The notes below the pieces were generated by a model, which had not been told where the DNA came from, did no database searches, and saw only the letters and a list, made by a program, of their open reading frames with translations. The position numbers and the translations under genes were made by a program. A DNA stretch of 39,697 nucleotides from a virus. Where the stretch lies: positions 1 to 39,697 of the IMG/VR virus record IMGVR_UViG_3300020474_000042. One strand, written 5' to 3'. This document shows positions 1 to 8,233 of the stretch, in pieces (position 1 is the stretch's first letter; each line of letters opens with the position of its first letter).

Positions 1-2641
1 TACCAAACCACAAATCTGCACTTGAATTGGTAGAGCCATTAGCATTGTGAATGAATATACCAGATGACGTAGAAGAATCACCATATGCTGTAATACCATT
101 TGATGTGGTTTCAAATTTCTTGGAGTCATTATGATAAAGAGAAACTGAACCACCATTAACAAACTTTGCCAGGGTTTCATTAACAGCATTATTCGTAATT
201 CTTAAATCATCAGCTGCAATATATGATGCAGTACCATCATGATAAAGTTGTAAGTCATCACCAGCACCAATCAATAGTTTTTGGTTGTCACCAACAAGAC
301 TTAAATGACCATTAGAAGTTAAACGAAGTAATTCTGTTCCATCTTTTCTGAACTTAAGATTGTTTGAACCATGATCTCCACCAATCTTATAATTTGCTGT
401 CCCAACAAAGAATTCAACATACGCACCATTACCAGCACTACCAGCAGAATTAATTCTCAATGCAGAAGTATAAGATGATGGTTGAGTAATTTCCATCATA
501 CGACTGGAATTAATCGAAGACTGATTGAGACCTAATCTACCATCACTATCGATACGAAGTCTTTCTGAACTTCCTGTCGCAAATCTGATGTCAGTTGCTC
601 TGATACCAAATGATGTTAAAGCACTCGCCGCAGTATTTGTTGCTTGGAATCCTGTTACATTACCAATTTCACCTATAGAACCAGTAAATCTAATAACCTT
701 ATCGGTGTCTTCATGAATAGCAACTCCGGTACTTTCTGTTTCAAGTTTCTTAACGTTGTTGTGGTAAAGTTCTACTGCACCATCATATTTAACAATAACA
801 CCTTCCTCTCCATCTTTAGGTTGTAATCTAATCCATCCATTTGCAGAATTTATTACATTTAAATTACCTACACTATTAGTAATATTCGAATCACCACTAC
901 TATGGTACAGTTGTAAGTCATCACCAGCACCGGCAGTGAACTTACTGTTATCAGGAACACTAACACCAGATCGAGCAGTTATAAGACCAACTGAATCTAC
1001 ATTAGTTACATCTTCATAAGTAAGTGTTCCACCAACAGATACATTACCTGTAACAGAAAAGTCACCAGTTACACTATTAGTAATGAAACCTGCACCATTT
1101 GTTAATTGGTTATTATTGGTGGGTATTGTTGGTTTATTTGTAAGATCGTCATAGTCAACACCAGTTAGGTTACTACCATCACCATAATAAGTTGCACCGG
1201 TTACAATACCTAATGTACTAATACCAGTTACAACTAAAGATGTACCAGTTATATTTGAGGGGTATTGACTTACATTAGGAGAAGCTTCAATCCATTGAGA
1301 AGAACTACTATCTGTATAGTAAATATATGTTTTTGCAGCTACATCAGAATACCACAAATCACCTGCGTCTGGTGATGAAGGTGGTGTTGAAGATATTGTT
1401 ACTCCGCCACTCACACCAGTAAGGTTGGACCCATCACCATAGTATTCTGTTGCACTAACAATACCACTATTACCATAAACAGTAACACCAGTACCAACAT
1501 TTAGATCACTAGTGATGTTTACACCACTAGTTGTAGTTTCAAGTTTCTTACTATTGTCATAGTAAAGTTCTACCGTACCCGGTGGTGTTACCACCAGTGC
1601 TGTCTTATTTTCAGCGACGTTAGTAAACTTAAAAGCGTTTGACCTAAACTTTAAGTTTCCTGTTCCTTCATCACTAATATATGAGTGCTCAGAATCGTGG
1701 TAAATCTTTAAGTCACCACCACTTGCATCACCAAGTCGAATCTCTGCATCATCTGGCAAAGTAATATGAGTAGTGATACCAACTCCACCAGTAATATTGA
1801 TACTACCAGTTCCTGTTATATTATTTCCATTAAGATCTAGATTGCCTCCTAGTTGAGGTGTTGTGTCATCAACAACTTGTGATATACTTCCACCAGCTGG
1901 TGATGTATCTATCCACTGTGAAGAGTTGGCATCAGTGTAGTAAATATATGTTCTTCCTGTGCTTGTGGAGTACCACAATTCACCTGCTTCTGGTGATGAT
2001 GGTGCTGATGATGATATTGTTACAGTGCCACCAACACCGGTAAGATTTGATCCATCACCATAATAAGTTGCACCAGTTACAATACCTAATGTACTGATAC
2101 CAGTTACAATTAGAGATGTTGCACTGACGTGTGTAGCAAAACCAGCAGATCCTGGTGGAGAAGAATCGATCCACTGAGAAGAACTTCCATCATTATAGTA
2201 AATATATGTTCTTCCATCACCAGAGTTGAACCACAATTCACCTACTTCTGGTGAAGAAGGAGCGGTTGTTGATATTCCTATTGTTGAACCAGCACCTGCT
2301 GCACTGATACCAGTAAGTTTTGATCCATCACCATAATAATAGTTTGCTGTTACAATACCAACATTTAAAAGTGCACTATTTTCCGAATGTGCAGCTCCAT
2401 CTGGAAACTCTGTTCCAATGCCAACATTACCCTGAGTAAAATATGCATTATAAGTTTCAGTTCCTGCTCCTACCCTAAAGGGGTTGACTACAAAAGCAGT
2501 ATCTCCAGCACCTGAATTTCTTGAAGAATATAAATATCCATCATTCGTATTTACTGCTAACTCACCAAGTGGAACCTGATCCGCGGTCGGGACTTTACCA
2601 GCAACCGAACTGCGCTTTAACTTAATTTTTGGATCTGACAT
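1..2641 (-). CDS. Repeat-rich tail fibre protein, C-terminus beyond the window
   Basis: An open frame runs from an ATG at 2641 to the window edge with no stop, giving at least 880 residues. The N-terminus (MSDPKIKLKRSSVAG, then PLGELAVNTNDGYLY) resembles the leader seen on many myovirus fibre and baseplate-attached proteins. The body is built of repeats such as GISTLGIVTG, YYGDGSNLTG and WIDSSPPGSAG, plus YIYYNDGSSSQW-type units, and the visible end reads ADLWFG. There are no enzyme motifs. The role is inferred to be a host-contact or whisker-type virion fibre. It shares a 43-base identical stretch with the fibre gene at 18493-21678. A late-promoter-like site lies 51 bases upstream. The start has only a weak ribosome site. 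Fibre identity is likely; the exact receptor or attachment point is unknown. Confidence 0.75.
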   Translation of the reverse strand, partial: MSDPKIKLKRSSVAGKVPTADQVPLGELAVNTNDGYLYSSRNSGAGDTAFVVNPFRVGAGTETYNAYFTQGNVGIGTEFPDGAAHSENSALLNVGIVTANYYYGDGSKLTGISAAGAGSTIGISTTAPSSPEVGELWFNSGDGRTYIYYNDGSSSQWIDSSPPGSAGFATHVSATSLIVTGISTLGIVTGATYYGDGSNLTGVGGTVTISSSAPSSPEAGELWYSTSTGRTYIYYTDANSSQWIDTSPAGGSISQVVDDTTPQLGGNLDLNGNNITGTGSINITGGVGITTHITLPDDAEIRLGDASGGDLKIYHDSEHSYISDEGTGNLKFRSNAFKFTNVAENKTALVVTPPGTVELYYDNSKKLETTTSGVNITSDLNVGTGVTVYGNSGIVSATEYYGDGSNLTGVSGGVTISSTPPSSPDAGDLWYSDVAAKTYIYYTDSSSSQWIEASPNVSQYPSNITGTSLVVTGISTLGIVTGATYYGDGSNLTGVDYDDLTNKPTIPTNNNQLTNGAGFITNSVTGDFSVTGNVSVGGTLTYEDVTNVDSVGLITARSGVSVPDNSKFTAGAGDDLQLYHSSGDSNITNSVGNLNVINSANGWIRLQPKDGEEGVIVKYDGAVELYHNNVKKLETESTGVAIHEDTDKVIRFTGSIGEIGNVTGFQATNTAASALTSFGIRATDIRFATGSSERLRIDSDGRLGLNQSSINSSRMMEITQPSSYTSALRINSAGSAGNGAYVEFFVGTANYKIGGDHGSNNLKFRKDGTELLRLTSNGHLSLVGDNQKLLIGAGDDLQLYHDGTASYIAADDLRITNNAVNETLAKFVNGGSVSLYHNDSKKFETTSNGITAYGDSSTSSGIFIHNANGSTNSSADLWFG
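2051..2093 (-). repeat. 43-base repeat shared by two fibre genes (copy 1)
   Basis: Identical over 43 bases to 20062-20104 in the other fibre gene, same orientation. A third copy with one mismatch lies at 1176-1217. It encodes the STLGIVTGATYYGDG unit. Confidence 0.85.
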
Positions 2642-2667
2642 GGTGAAGTTAGTATATACCTTTTAAA

Positions 2668-2683
2668 TTTCTTATATAAGAAA
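2668..2683. repeat. 16-base perfect palindrome
   Basis: TTTCTTATATAAGAAA is a perfect dyad lying between the candidate late promoter and the start codon of the left-end fibre gene, so it would fall in the 5' leader of that mRNA. It could be an operator-like site or a leader hairpin. It is AT-rich, so chance is a real possibility. Confidence 0.45.
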
Positions 2684-2691
2684 CCTTTAGA

Positions 2692-2699
2692 TATTTATG
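2692..2699 (-). promoter_or_regulatory. Possible T4-type late promoter (CATAAATA)
   Basis: CATAAATA on the minus strand lies between two genes, 51 bases before the ATG of the left-end fibre. It departs from TATAAATA at one base and is further from its start codon than the other sites in the window, so it is one of the weaker calls. Confidence 0.4.
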
Positions 2700-2703
2700 T
2701 CTT

Positions 2704-2916
2704 CTACTTCGGAGTTCGTTTTCTTGGAGAAGAAACTTCCATCTTATCCTCAAAGGTATTTTGTTGAGAATTCAGTTCTTGAATTTGTGATGTTAAAGAT
2801 TCAATGATTTGTTGAGATTTTAAAATTCTAGCCTCAGCTGATATAACTTGAGCCAATAAGTCAGCGGATTTGGATTGATATGCAGAAATCAATAGCTTAA
2901 GATCATTCTCGTCCAT
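2704..2916 (-). CDS. Small coiled-coil protein, unknown function (70 aa)
   Basis: A short protein starting MDENDLKLLISAYQ, with a heptad-like run of Leu, Ile and Gln (about residues 5-55) that suggests one helical coiled coil, and a basic tail ending SPRKRTPK. Two ATGs are possible. The one at 2934 lies in the loop of a strong terminator hairpin and is preceded closely by GAGGG. The one at 2916 follows the terminator T-run and has no ribosome site. I chose 2916 because the extra residues (MFPSFF) are simply the stem sequence translated, but this is uncertain. It sits between two fibre genes and may be a virion accessory or chaperone; the function is not recognised. Confidence 0.65.
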   Translation of the reverse strand: MDENDLKLLISAYQSKSADLLAQVISAEARILKSQQIIESLTSQIQELNSQQNTFEDKMEVSSPRKRTPK

Positions 2917-2943
2917 AAAAAAAGAGGGAAACATGTTCCCTCT
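2917..2943 (-). terminator. Rho-independent terminator after the 467-aa fibre gene
   Basis: On the minus strand an 8-bp perfect stem (AGAGGGAA / TTCCCTCT) closes a 5-base loop (CATGT) and is followed by seven T residues. It begins 30 bases after the stop codon at 2973. The loop holds an ATG that is in frame with the next small gene, so terminator and gene start overlap. Confidence 0.85.
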
Positions 2944-2972
2944 ATATATCGTTATTTAATTTATTATCAGAA

Positions 2973-4376
2973 TTATGTGAAAGTTCCACCATCAATAGTT
3001 GCGTTTGTAATAACTACCGTACCACTATCACAACCAATAACCTCAACTGCAGATCCTGTACATCCATTAACATACAAAGAACCAAGTTCTAATGTACCAC
3101 TGGTATTGTTTGTTATAACACCTGTATTTTCAGTGACATCTGCGGAAACTACAATACGAGAAGAACTGTCATCCCAGTAAATGGCTGCCTTCTTAGCAGA
3201 AACATTGAAGTAGTTGAGAACCAAACCAATATCAACGTTCAGATCAGAAGTTGGTGCAGAACCATCAACCATCCCCAATTCAAGGAGTTGGTCTTCAATA
3301 GTCGTTTGTGATGTATTTACCTGTGTAGTGGAACCATTAACAATCAGGTTTCCACCAACAGTAAGGTTTTGTGCACATGCAACAGCACCAGTACTATCTG
3401 TGATAGTAATAGCAGTAGTACCATCTTTTGCTTTCAGGTTGGTTGCTTCAACAGTTGGAACATCAAGGGATGTTGTAACTACAACCGCTGCAGGAAGACC
3501 AACAGTAATAGTTTGACCAGATGCAGAAGTTTCAACCTCATTAGCTGTTCCTGCAACAGTCAGTGACTGAGAATCGAGGTCAACTGCACCAGTTCCAGAA
3601 TCACCAGCAATATCAAGGTCTTCTGCAGTTAGTTGAGCATCAACATATGTCTTAATTGCTTTAGCTGATGCAAGAGTATCATCACTACCAGATACTGATG
3701 TAATATCAGTGTCAATAGATGTGATTGCGGTTCCACTAGTAATTGTTAAACTATCAATGGTTGCGTTGTCAGCATCTAAAGTTGCTGTAGTTACAATACC
3801 AGAAGCAATATCAATACCAGTACTGTTAATTGTTACAGCAGAACCAACAACTACTTCAGTGAAAGATGCCCCAGATGCACCACCAAGAACATATGACTTT
3901 ATTCTTGAAGCTGCCGTCTTTCTGTTTGTTCCTGAAGCGCCATCATCAACAATAAACAGGTCAGCATCAACAAGATCTGCACCAATATCGGTTGCACCAT
4001 CTATATCAATATTAGCAACCTGTGCGTCACCAAAAGACAGAACACCAGATGCATCTGATTGAAGAACTTGACCAGATGTAGAAGCATCAGTACCTGGTAA
4101 AGTTAAGGTAAGATCACCTGCTAAAGTATCTGGTGATTTGAGTGCTACAGAATTTGTTCCATTATTAGTTCCTTCTACAACTTTTACAGAACTACCTGTA
4201 GTTGCCGCCTCTCTTGTCCAGTAACGATGAGAACCAAAGAATTTATTGCCACCAGTTGTGCTATTAAAGCCAACATATAATTCAAAAGTATCTGTTGTAA
4301 GAGCGGGTTCGCCAACCTGAAGACCTGGTAGATTAGCAAAAGCACCTCTCTTTATCTGAATTACAGGAGAAGCCAT
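2973..4376 (-). CDS. Tail-fibre-like virion structural protein (467 aa)
   Basis: The protein opens MASPVIQIKRGAFANLPGLQ and continues with GEPALTTDTFELYVG, a leader of the kind found on phage fibre proteins. The body is low in aromatic and charged residues and rich in Thr, Ser, Ala, Val, Asp and Gly (for example TLAGDLTLTLPGTDAS, LTVGGNLIVNGSTTQV, LELGSLYVNG), as expected for a beta-helical or beta-prism trimeric fibre. It ends DGGTFT, similar to the ends of the two small proteins upstream. It has its own consensus late promoter 26 bases before the ATG and a strong terminator after the stop, so it can be expressed as a single-gene unit. A virion structural role is likely; specific fibre identity is inferred. 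Confidence 0.75.
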   Translation of the reverse strand: MASPVIQIKRGAFANLPGLQVGEPALTTDTFELYVGFNSTTGGNKFFGSHRYWTREAATTGSSVKVVEGTNNGTNSVALKSPDTLAGDLTLTLPGTDASTSGQVLQSDASGVLSFGDAQVANIDIDGATDIGADLVDADLFIVDDGASGTNRKTAASRIKSYVLGGASGASFTEVVVGSAVTINSTGIDIASGIVTTATLDADNATIDSLTITSGTAITSIDTDITSVSGSDDTLASAKAIKTYVDAQLTAEDLDIAGDSGTGAVDLDSQSLTVAGTANEVETSASGQTITVGLPAAVVVTTSLDVPTVEATNLKAKDGTTAITITDSTGAVACAQNLTVGGNLIVNGSTTQVNTSQTTIEDQLLELGMVDGSAPTSDLNVDIGLVLNYFNVSAKKAAIYWDDSSSRIVVSADVTENTGVITNNTSGTLELGSLYVNGCTGSAVEVIGCDSGTVVITNATIDGGTFT

Positions 4377-4401
4377 TACATATAAAACGTTTTGATAATA
4401 T

Positions 4402-4409
4402 TATTTATA
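4402..4409 (-). promoter_or_regulatory. T4-type late promoter (TATAAATA)
   Basis: An exact TATAAATA octamer on the minus strand, 26 bases upstream of the 467-aa fibre start and just beyond the stop of the preceding gene. This is the known consensus bound by the T4 late sigma factor gp55. Confidence 0.8.
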
Positions 4410-4410
4410 C

Positions 4411-4650
4411 TTAAAAGGTGCCAGCATTCAGATCAAGGAAAAACATTTTATTGGGATCCACTTCTGCTTCTATTTGATCAATAAAATCATCAGGTAAATC
4501 ATTATCACTTACAGATAATGAAAGAATATCATCCGCTGAAATCAGATCAAATTCATCAGTAGTGGCATTATATTTCAGTAACTGCTTATTTTTAGGAGAT
4601 CCCAATTGTTTAAGATCTGAATCAGTAGTGTCTCTCATTCTTATTGGCAT
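4411..4650 (-). CDS. Small acidic virion-associated protein, paralog of its upstream neighbour (79 aa)
   Basis: The core (SADDILSLSVSDNDLPDDF followed by IDQIEAEVD, about residues 38-65) matches the neighbouring 107-aa protein almost residue for residue, and the DNA beneath it is also very similar. The pair therefore looks like a tandem duplication. The protein is strongly acidic and ends LDLNAGTF. Its ATG overlaps the upstream stop in a TGATG junction, which implies translational coupling. It sits between baseplate-type and fibre genes, so a structural or fibre-assembly role is inferred. No domain is recognised. Confidence 0.7.
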   Translation of the reverse strand: MPIRMRDTTDSDLKQLGSPKNKQLLKYNATTDEFDLISADDILSLSVSDNDLPDDFIDQIEAEVDPNKMFFLDLNAGTF

Positions 4651-4973
4651 CAGAAGTTTCCTCCATCGAAGTTAGTAATTGAAATATCGCCCAAATCCAC
4701 GTCTGTTTCTATTTGTTCAACAAAATCATCAGGCAAATCACTATCATCTACAGATGTTGAAAGAATATCATCTGCTGTCACTAGTATAAATTTGTCTGAT
4801 GTACTATCATAAGAAACAATTAGATTGTCCTTTGTTGCATCCAAAGTTCCAAATTTGACATCACCCATCTCTCTAATTGCTGATGGTTCTCTTACCGATC
4901 GAACACTTAAATCGACTACTCTTTTTTTTGATACTTTGTTAGGACTGAGTGTTGCCTTTTTAACAACTGGCAT
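4650..4973 (-). CDS. Small virion-associated protein, paralog of its downstream neighbour (107 aa)
   Basis: It has a basic N-terminal region (MPVVKKATLSPNKVSKKR, residues 1-18) that the shorter paralog lacks. An acidic shared core (TADDILSTSVDDSDLPDDF, then VEQIETDVD) follows, and it ends ITNFDGGNF. The gene begins four bases after the stop of the gene before it and overlaps the next by one base, so the small genes here form a coupled cluster ahead of the fibre gene. The function is not recognised. The shared core and the terminal Gly-Gly-Asn-Phe suggest a role in attaching or assembling neighbouring fibre proteins, as inference only. Confidence 0.7.
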   Translation of the reverse strand: MPVVKKATLSPNKVSKKRVVDLSVRSVREPSAIREMGDVKFGTLDATKDNLIVSYDSTSDKFILVTADDILSTSVDDSDLPDDFVEQIETDVDLGDISITNFDGGNF

Positions 4974-4977
4974 AAGA

Positions 4978-5316
4978 TTAACCGGTAGTAATTCCTGCTG
5001 TTACATTTACTTGTCCTTCAACCAATCTTGACACTCCACCTCCTGGTGATACTAACTTAACATCATAAACATAACGTCCTGGTTTTAAAGCGGCAGTTAA
5101 AGTAGATGCTAAACCAATACTAACTTCACCAGTAGAAGATATAATTGCAACTGAAAAGTTTGTAGATTGAGAAGCACTAGGATGCTTTCTCATCGATGAG
5201 GCCCCAGTGAACCCGGCAAGGTTGGATGTTGAGCCATTAGCTTCAGTAGAAACGAAAGTTTCTGAGAAATCAGCACCTTGAGAAATAGATATATTGATTA
5301 CTGGGTTGACTGCCAT
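4978..5316 (-). CDS. Small baseplate/fibre-type beta-sandwich protein (112 aa)
   Basis: The layout INISISQGADFSETFV, then NLAGFTGASSMRKHPSAS, then GEVSIGLASTLTAALKPGRY, VYDVKLVSPGGGVSRLVEG and VNVTAGIT follows a pattern found in small phage tail proteins. In these, a polar beta domain carries a statement-like 'LTGA...MR' strand, 'G.v.i.L...T..l..G.Y.YD' and a terminal 'G.v.V...vT'. This resembles the N-terminal domain of baseplate upper proteins. The gene follows gp16 and has a GATAAATA late-promoter-like site 20 bases before its start. A virion role is likely; which part it occupies is unknown. Confidence 0.65.
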   Translation of the reverse strand: MAVNPVINISISQGADFSETFVSTEANGSTSNLAGFTGASSMRKHPSASQSTNFSVAIISSTGEVSIGLASTLTAALKPGRYVYDVKLVSPGGGVSRLVEGQVNVTAGITTG

Positions 5317-5334
5317 TGTCTCACCTATTTAAAA

Positions 5335-5760
5335 CTATTTATCTGTTGTCTGTTGTTTGAGTAATTTTTGTAGTTCTGCTGTAGAACCAACAAATAATGC
5401 ATTGTTGACTGTAGTCGGTCCTTTTGTATCCTTCTCTTCGTTGACATCCTTCAATTTCTGTTGAAGTGTTAGTAACTTATCAGTTGCATCAGCAACATTC
5501 TTAATTAACTGACCAGCAACTTCATAAGCTCTAGGCATTTCACTTTCCTGAGCAAGTTCAAGAATACCATCAATGGCTTCTTGACCCTTTTCAATAATAG
5601 AATATAAATTACCTCTTGTATATTCGTAATCTTTCTTTATATCTTCTGATTGAGATTTGATGGTCTCAATCTTTTTGCTTACCTTCTCTATCTTTTCAAC
5701 TTCTACTTCTGTGGGTTCCACATCAAATGTTTCATCGAGTTTATCATACTTTTTAGTCAT
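5335..5760 (-). CDS. 16: Terminase small subunit gp16 (141 aa)
   Basis: This is the small terminase that regulates DNA cutting and headful packaging with the large subunit gp17. The match to T4 gp16 lies in the central helical region: DYEYTRGNL (residues 44-52, compare T4 DYGVVRRNM), SEMPRAYEVAGQLIKNVADATDKLL (split here as SEMPRAYEV and GQLIKNVADATDKLL, about 73-97), and the C-terminal NNALFVGSTAEL (119-130, compare T4 QNATVFMGSPTEL). It is slightly shorter than T4 gp16 (164 aa). The start has a good ribosome site (GAGGT, seven bases upstream). Its position right after gp15 matches T4. The large subunit gp17 is not the next gene in this window; fibre-type genes follow instead. Confidence 0.92.
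   Translation of the reverse strand: MTKKYDKLDETFDVEPTEVEVEKIEKVSKKIETIKSQSEDIKKDYEYTRGNLYSIIEKGQEAIDGILELAQESEMPRAYEVAGQLIKNVADATDKLLTLQQKLKDVNEEKDTKGPTTVNNALFVGSTAELQKLLKQQTTDK
5336..5343 (-). promoter_or_regulatory. Probable late promoter (GATAAATA)
   Basis: GATAAATA on the minus strand, 20 bases before the ATG at 5316 and overlapping the 3' end of gp16. The same octamer at the same spacing precedes gp13, which supports both calls. Confidence 0.6.
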
Positions 5761-5768
5761 ATATTACC

Positions 5769-6773
5769 TCAAAAAAGATTAGCACTGAAACCAAAGTCAT
5801 CACCAAACTCAATGAGTTTGTCGTCAGCTGGTGTAATACTATAGACAGCAGAACCACCAACATGTGTCTGAGCCTTTGTATTGTCTTGACCACGTTTGAC
5901 ATATAAAGTATTACCAATCACCTTCTCAACATACATCTCTTCTTGATCGACATAGATGTAAGATTTGGAAGTAACACCAGATCCACTTTCAACGTCAAAG
6001 GATGTATCACCCAACTCAATATTCTCAGATAGATTGGTAACAATACTTCCATCATAATCTTTAGTAGCTCTAGGTGTCACTTGATACGTGAGATCTCTTG
6101 TAGCTACACCACTATCTCCAGTTCCAGCTGCAACATAACCAACAGTAACCTTCTTAATGATATCTCCAGTAACATCAGTAACAGGACCAAACAGATATGT
6201 CTTAGCTGTAAATGTTAAGGTATAGATGAGAGCTCTTCTAGTTTCAAATGTACCCTCATAATCATCTTCCATTGTGATGTTATCCAAAACAATAGGAACA
6301 TCACGAATTTCATTCAGATTGCCAAGAAACTTAATTCCAAGGTTATAAGTAGGTTGAAAATATGGTAAGATTTGTTCAACAATCTGTAACATATCATCGT
6401 TCAATTTCGTATAAATCGAAAGAACGATTGTCATATTATATGGAACAGGAGAATATACCCTCTTAACATCAGTTCCATCTGGGGCAGATGTTATGAAGGT
6501 TTGATTCTTTGTTGACTTCCTTGTAGGGTCATATTGTAAGTTCGTAAACTCAAATGACATCCTAGGAAGTGTAATCTGAGTAGGACGATTCAATTCAGTT
6601 TCTTGCTTCATTCGAGCAAGAAACTTTTGAGTAGGACCATATGCTAATGGAACCTTAATGACACTCTCTACAGCATCCTGAGAATTCTCATGCTTAACTT
6701 CGATATCATTAAAGAGAGATCCGAAGGCAATAATTACCGAACGAAAAATCTCATTGTAAAAGTACTCAAACAT
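5769..6773 (-). CDS. 15: Tail sheath stabilizer / completion protein gp15 (334 aa)
   Basis: T4 gp15 caps the finished tail tube and sheath and provides the joint to the head-neck complex. The start MFEYFYNEIFRS matches T4 MFGYFYNSSFRR, and QIVEQILPYFQP (residues 130-141) is identical to the T4 signature. The motif YSPVPYNMTIVLSIYTKLNDD precedes it (107 onward). The protein is about 60 residues longer than the T4 version. The extra C-terminal part (about 265-334) carries a fibre-like module (YVDQEEMYVEKVIGNTLYV, then KRGQDNTKAQTHVGG) that also occurs in other virion proteins here. gp14 lies 32 bases upstream and gp16 8 bases downstream. Confidence 0.95.
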   Translation of the reverse strand: MFEYFYNEIFRSVIIAFGSLFNDIEVKHENSQDAVESVIKVPLAYGPTQKFLARMKQETELNRPTQITLPRMSFEFTNLQYDPTRKSTKNQTFITSAPDGTDVKRVYSPVPYNMTIVLSIYTKLNDDMLQIVEQILPYFQPTYNLGIKFLGNLNEIRDVPIVLDNITMEDDYEGTFETRRALIYTLTFTAKTYLFGPVTDVTGDIIKKVTVGYVAAGTGDSGVATRDLTYQVTPRATKDYDGSIVTNLSENIELGDTSFDVESGSGVTSKSYIYVDQEEMYVEKVIGNTLYVKRGQDNTKAQTHVGGSAVYSITPADDKLIEFGDDFGFSANLF

Positions 6774-6798
6774 TGGTGAATATATTAACCTATACTAT

Positions 6799-6805
6799 TA
6801 TTTAG
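6799..6805 (-). promoter_or_regulatory. Probable late promoter before gp15 (CTAAATA)
   Basis: CTAAATA (octamer ACTAAATA) on the minus strand just past the gp14 stop, 26 bases before the gp15 ATG. It has the xxTAAATA core and spacing shared with other sites in the window but lacks the leading TA of the T4 consensus. Confidence 0.5.
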
Positions 6806-8233
6806 TTAAGGCATTCCAAATGGATTCTGTTGTGTGAAATCAATAATATCTTTAGCTTCTAATTCGATAGTATCGTTATCCGCAAATCCTGATACTAAAT
6901 CATATTCCTGTTGAACACCTAATATAAATCTAGCACCAGATTCACCACCAACAACAACCTCACCAGGAGTAAAGTCACCATCAACAATAGAAACTTCTAA
7001 TAAATTAGTAGTAATATTCCACTCTTTCACTCTAGCAGTGGTTCCAGAAGTTTCTCCAGTAATTACTTCATTAAATATGTAATTAGTTGTTCCAATTCCA
7101 GAAGCGAATGATGGTGGATCTGACAACACTACTGTTGGATTTGAACCATATCTGTTTCCTGAATTTGTTATGTAAATTGCGGTAACAATACCAGCTGCAC
7201 TAATGGTTGAGATTCCTGTAGCTGTAACAAATCCTGTTGGTTGTGATCCAGAATAATTGAATGTTACTGTAGGTGCTGATGTATAACCAGTTCCACCACT
7301 CAATACTTGAACTGATCTTACATTACCCTCTGTTGTGATTCCAGCAGTTACAGCAGCACCAACACCAGTATCACCACTAGCTGATTGAATTGTGACCATT
7401 GGTGGCACAGTATATCCACAACCAGCATTGGTTAATAGGATAGCATCAATCATACCACCATAAAGACCATTACATTGAATATAATCATTTGTAATAGAAG
7501 CAATACCACTGGCAGTTATGCCTCCATCTGGAGCAGAAGTAAATCCAACTATTGGATTCTTAGTGTACTTCTTGCCCATATTCTTAATGTATATCTGTGA
7601 TACAGATCCAGAAGCACAATAAGATGCAACAGCTGTTGCTGTTGTTCCACCACCCACCATAGTTAGTGTTTGAATATATCCAATCTGTGCAACTTCATCG
7701 TCAATCTCAACAATATCAGTATCAATAAGTTCATCCTCATAACGGAAGAGTTCACATGTCAGTGTATAGACATAGTTCTTCTTCAGTTGATAGAATGGTT
7801 TCTCGTGCTCTACAAACTTGATTTCAAATAACCTCTCACCAAGAGGGAAATAGATTAGATCACCTTCTTTGGGTCTATCGGAAAGTTCAAACTTATCCTC
7901 ATCCTCAAACATCTTCATCAATGGAGCAATATAATTCTCATACCTTTCTCTCGAAATGATGAGTGTCAAATCGTCCTTATCCTCAATGCCAAACTTGGAA
8001 AGAATAGTTCCTTGTCCTAGATAACCCTCATAGTTATCCATATATGCTTCAAGAGGAAACGCACTCTTAAATTCAGATTGAATTACTTCTTGTAATACAG
8101 TTTTTGATGTGACATATGAACGAGGCATATAATAGCACTCAATTCCATACATCCTCAACTGTTCGTTGATAAGACTTTGAACTAAACCTTGTTCTGATTG
8201 TGTTCCGTTAAGAAAGAATGGATTAAGTGCCAT
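6806..8233 (-). CDS. 14: Neck protein gp14 with a repeat-rich C-terminal extension (475 aa)
   Basis: gp14 forms the neck ring joining head and tail in T4. Residues 27-40 (RMYGIECYYMPRSY) match the T4 sequence RGVECYYVPREY. YMDNYEGYLGQ (64-74) and KEGDLIYFPLGERLFEIKFV (122-141) followed by FYQL are further clear matches. T4 gp14 has 256 residues, so about 220 residues here are extra. From about residue 190 to the end the chain is a string of short beta units such as SGGTGYTSAPTVTF, NSGNRYGSNPTVVL and NAGCGYTVPPMVTI, unrelated to the T4 neck fold. The gene follows gp13 by four bases. Identity is firm; the role of the extension is unknown and may be a decoration or stabilising domain. Confidence 0.94.
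   Translation of the reverse strand: MALNPFFLNGTQSEQGLVQSLINEQLRMYGIECYYMPRSYVTSKTVLQEVIQSEFKSAFPLEAYMDNYEGYLGQGTILSKFGIEDKDDLTLIISRERYENYIAPLMKMFEDEDKFELSDRPKEGDLIYFPLGERLFEIKFVEHEKPFYQLKKNYVYTLTCELFRYEDELIDTDIVEIDDEVAQIGYIQTLTMVGGGTTATAVASYCASGSVSQIYIKNMGKKYTKNPIVGFTSAPDGGITASGIASITNDYIQCNGLYGGMIDAILLTNAGCGYTVPPMVTIQSASGDTGVGAAVTAGITTEGNVRSVQVLSGGTGYTSAPTVTFNYSGSQPTGFVTATGISTISAAGIVTAIYITNSGNRYGSNPTVVLSDPPSFASGIGTTNYIFNEVITGETSGTTARVKEWNITTNLLEVSIVDGDFTPGEVVVGGESGARFILGVQQEYDLVSGFADNDTIELEAKDIIDFTQQNPFGMP

Noticed and set aside
3214-3516. Plus-strand open frame of about 100 codons
   Set aside because: It lies wholly within the 467-aa fibre gene on the other strand and has the low-complexity composition of a mirror frame.
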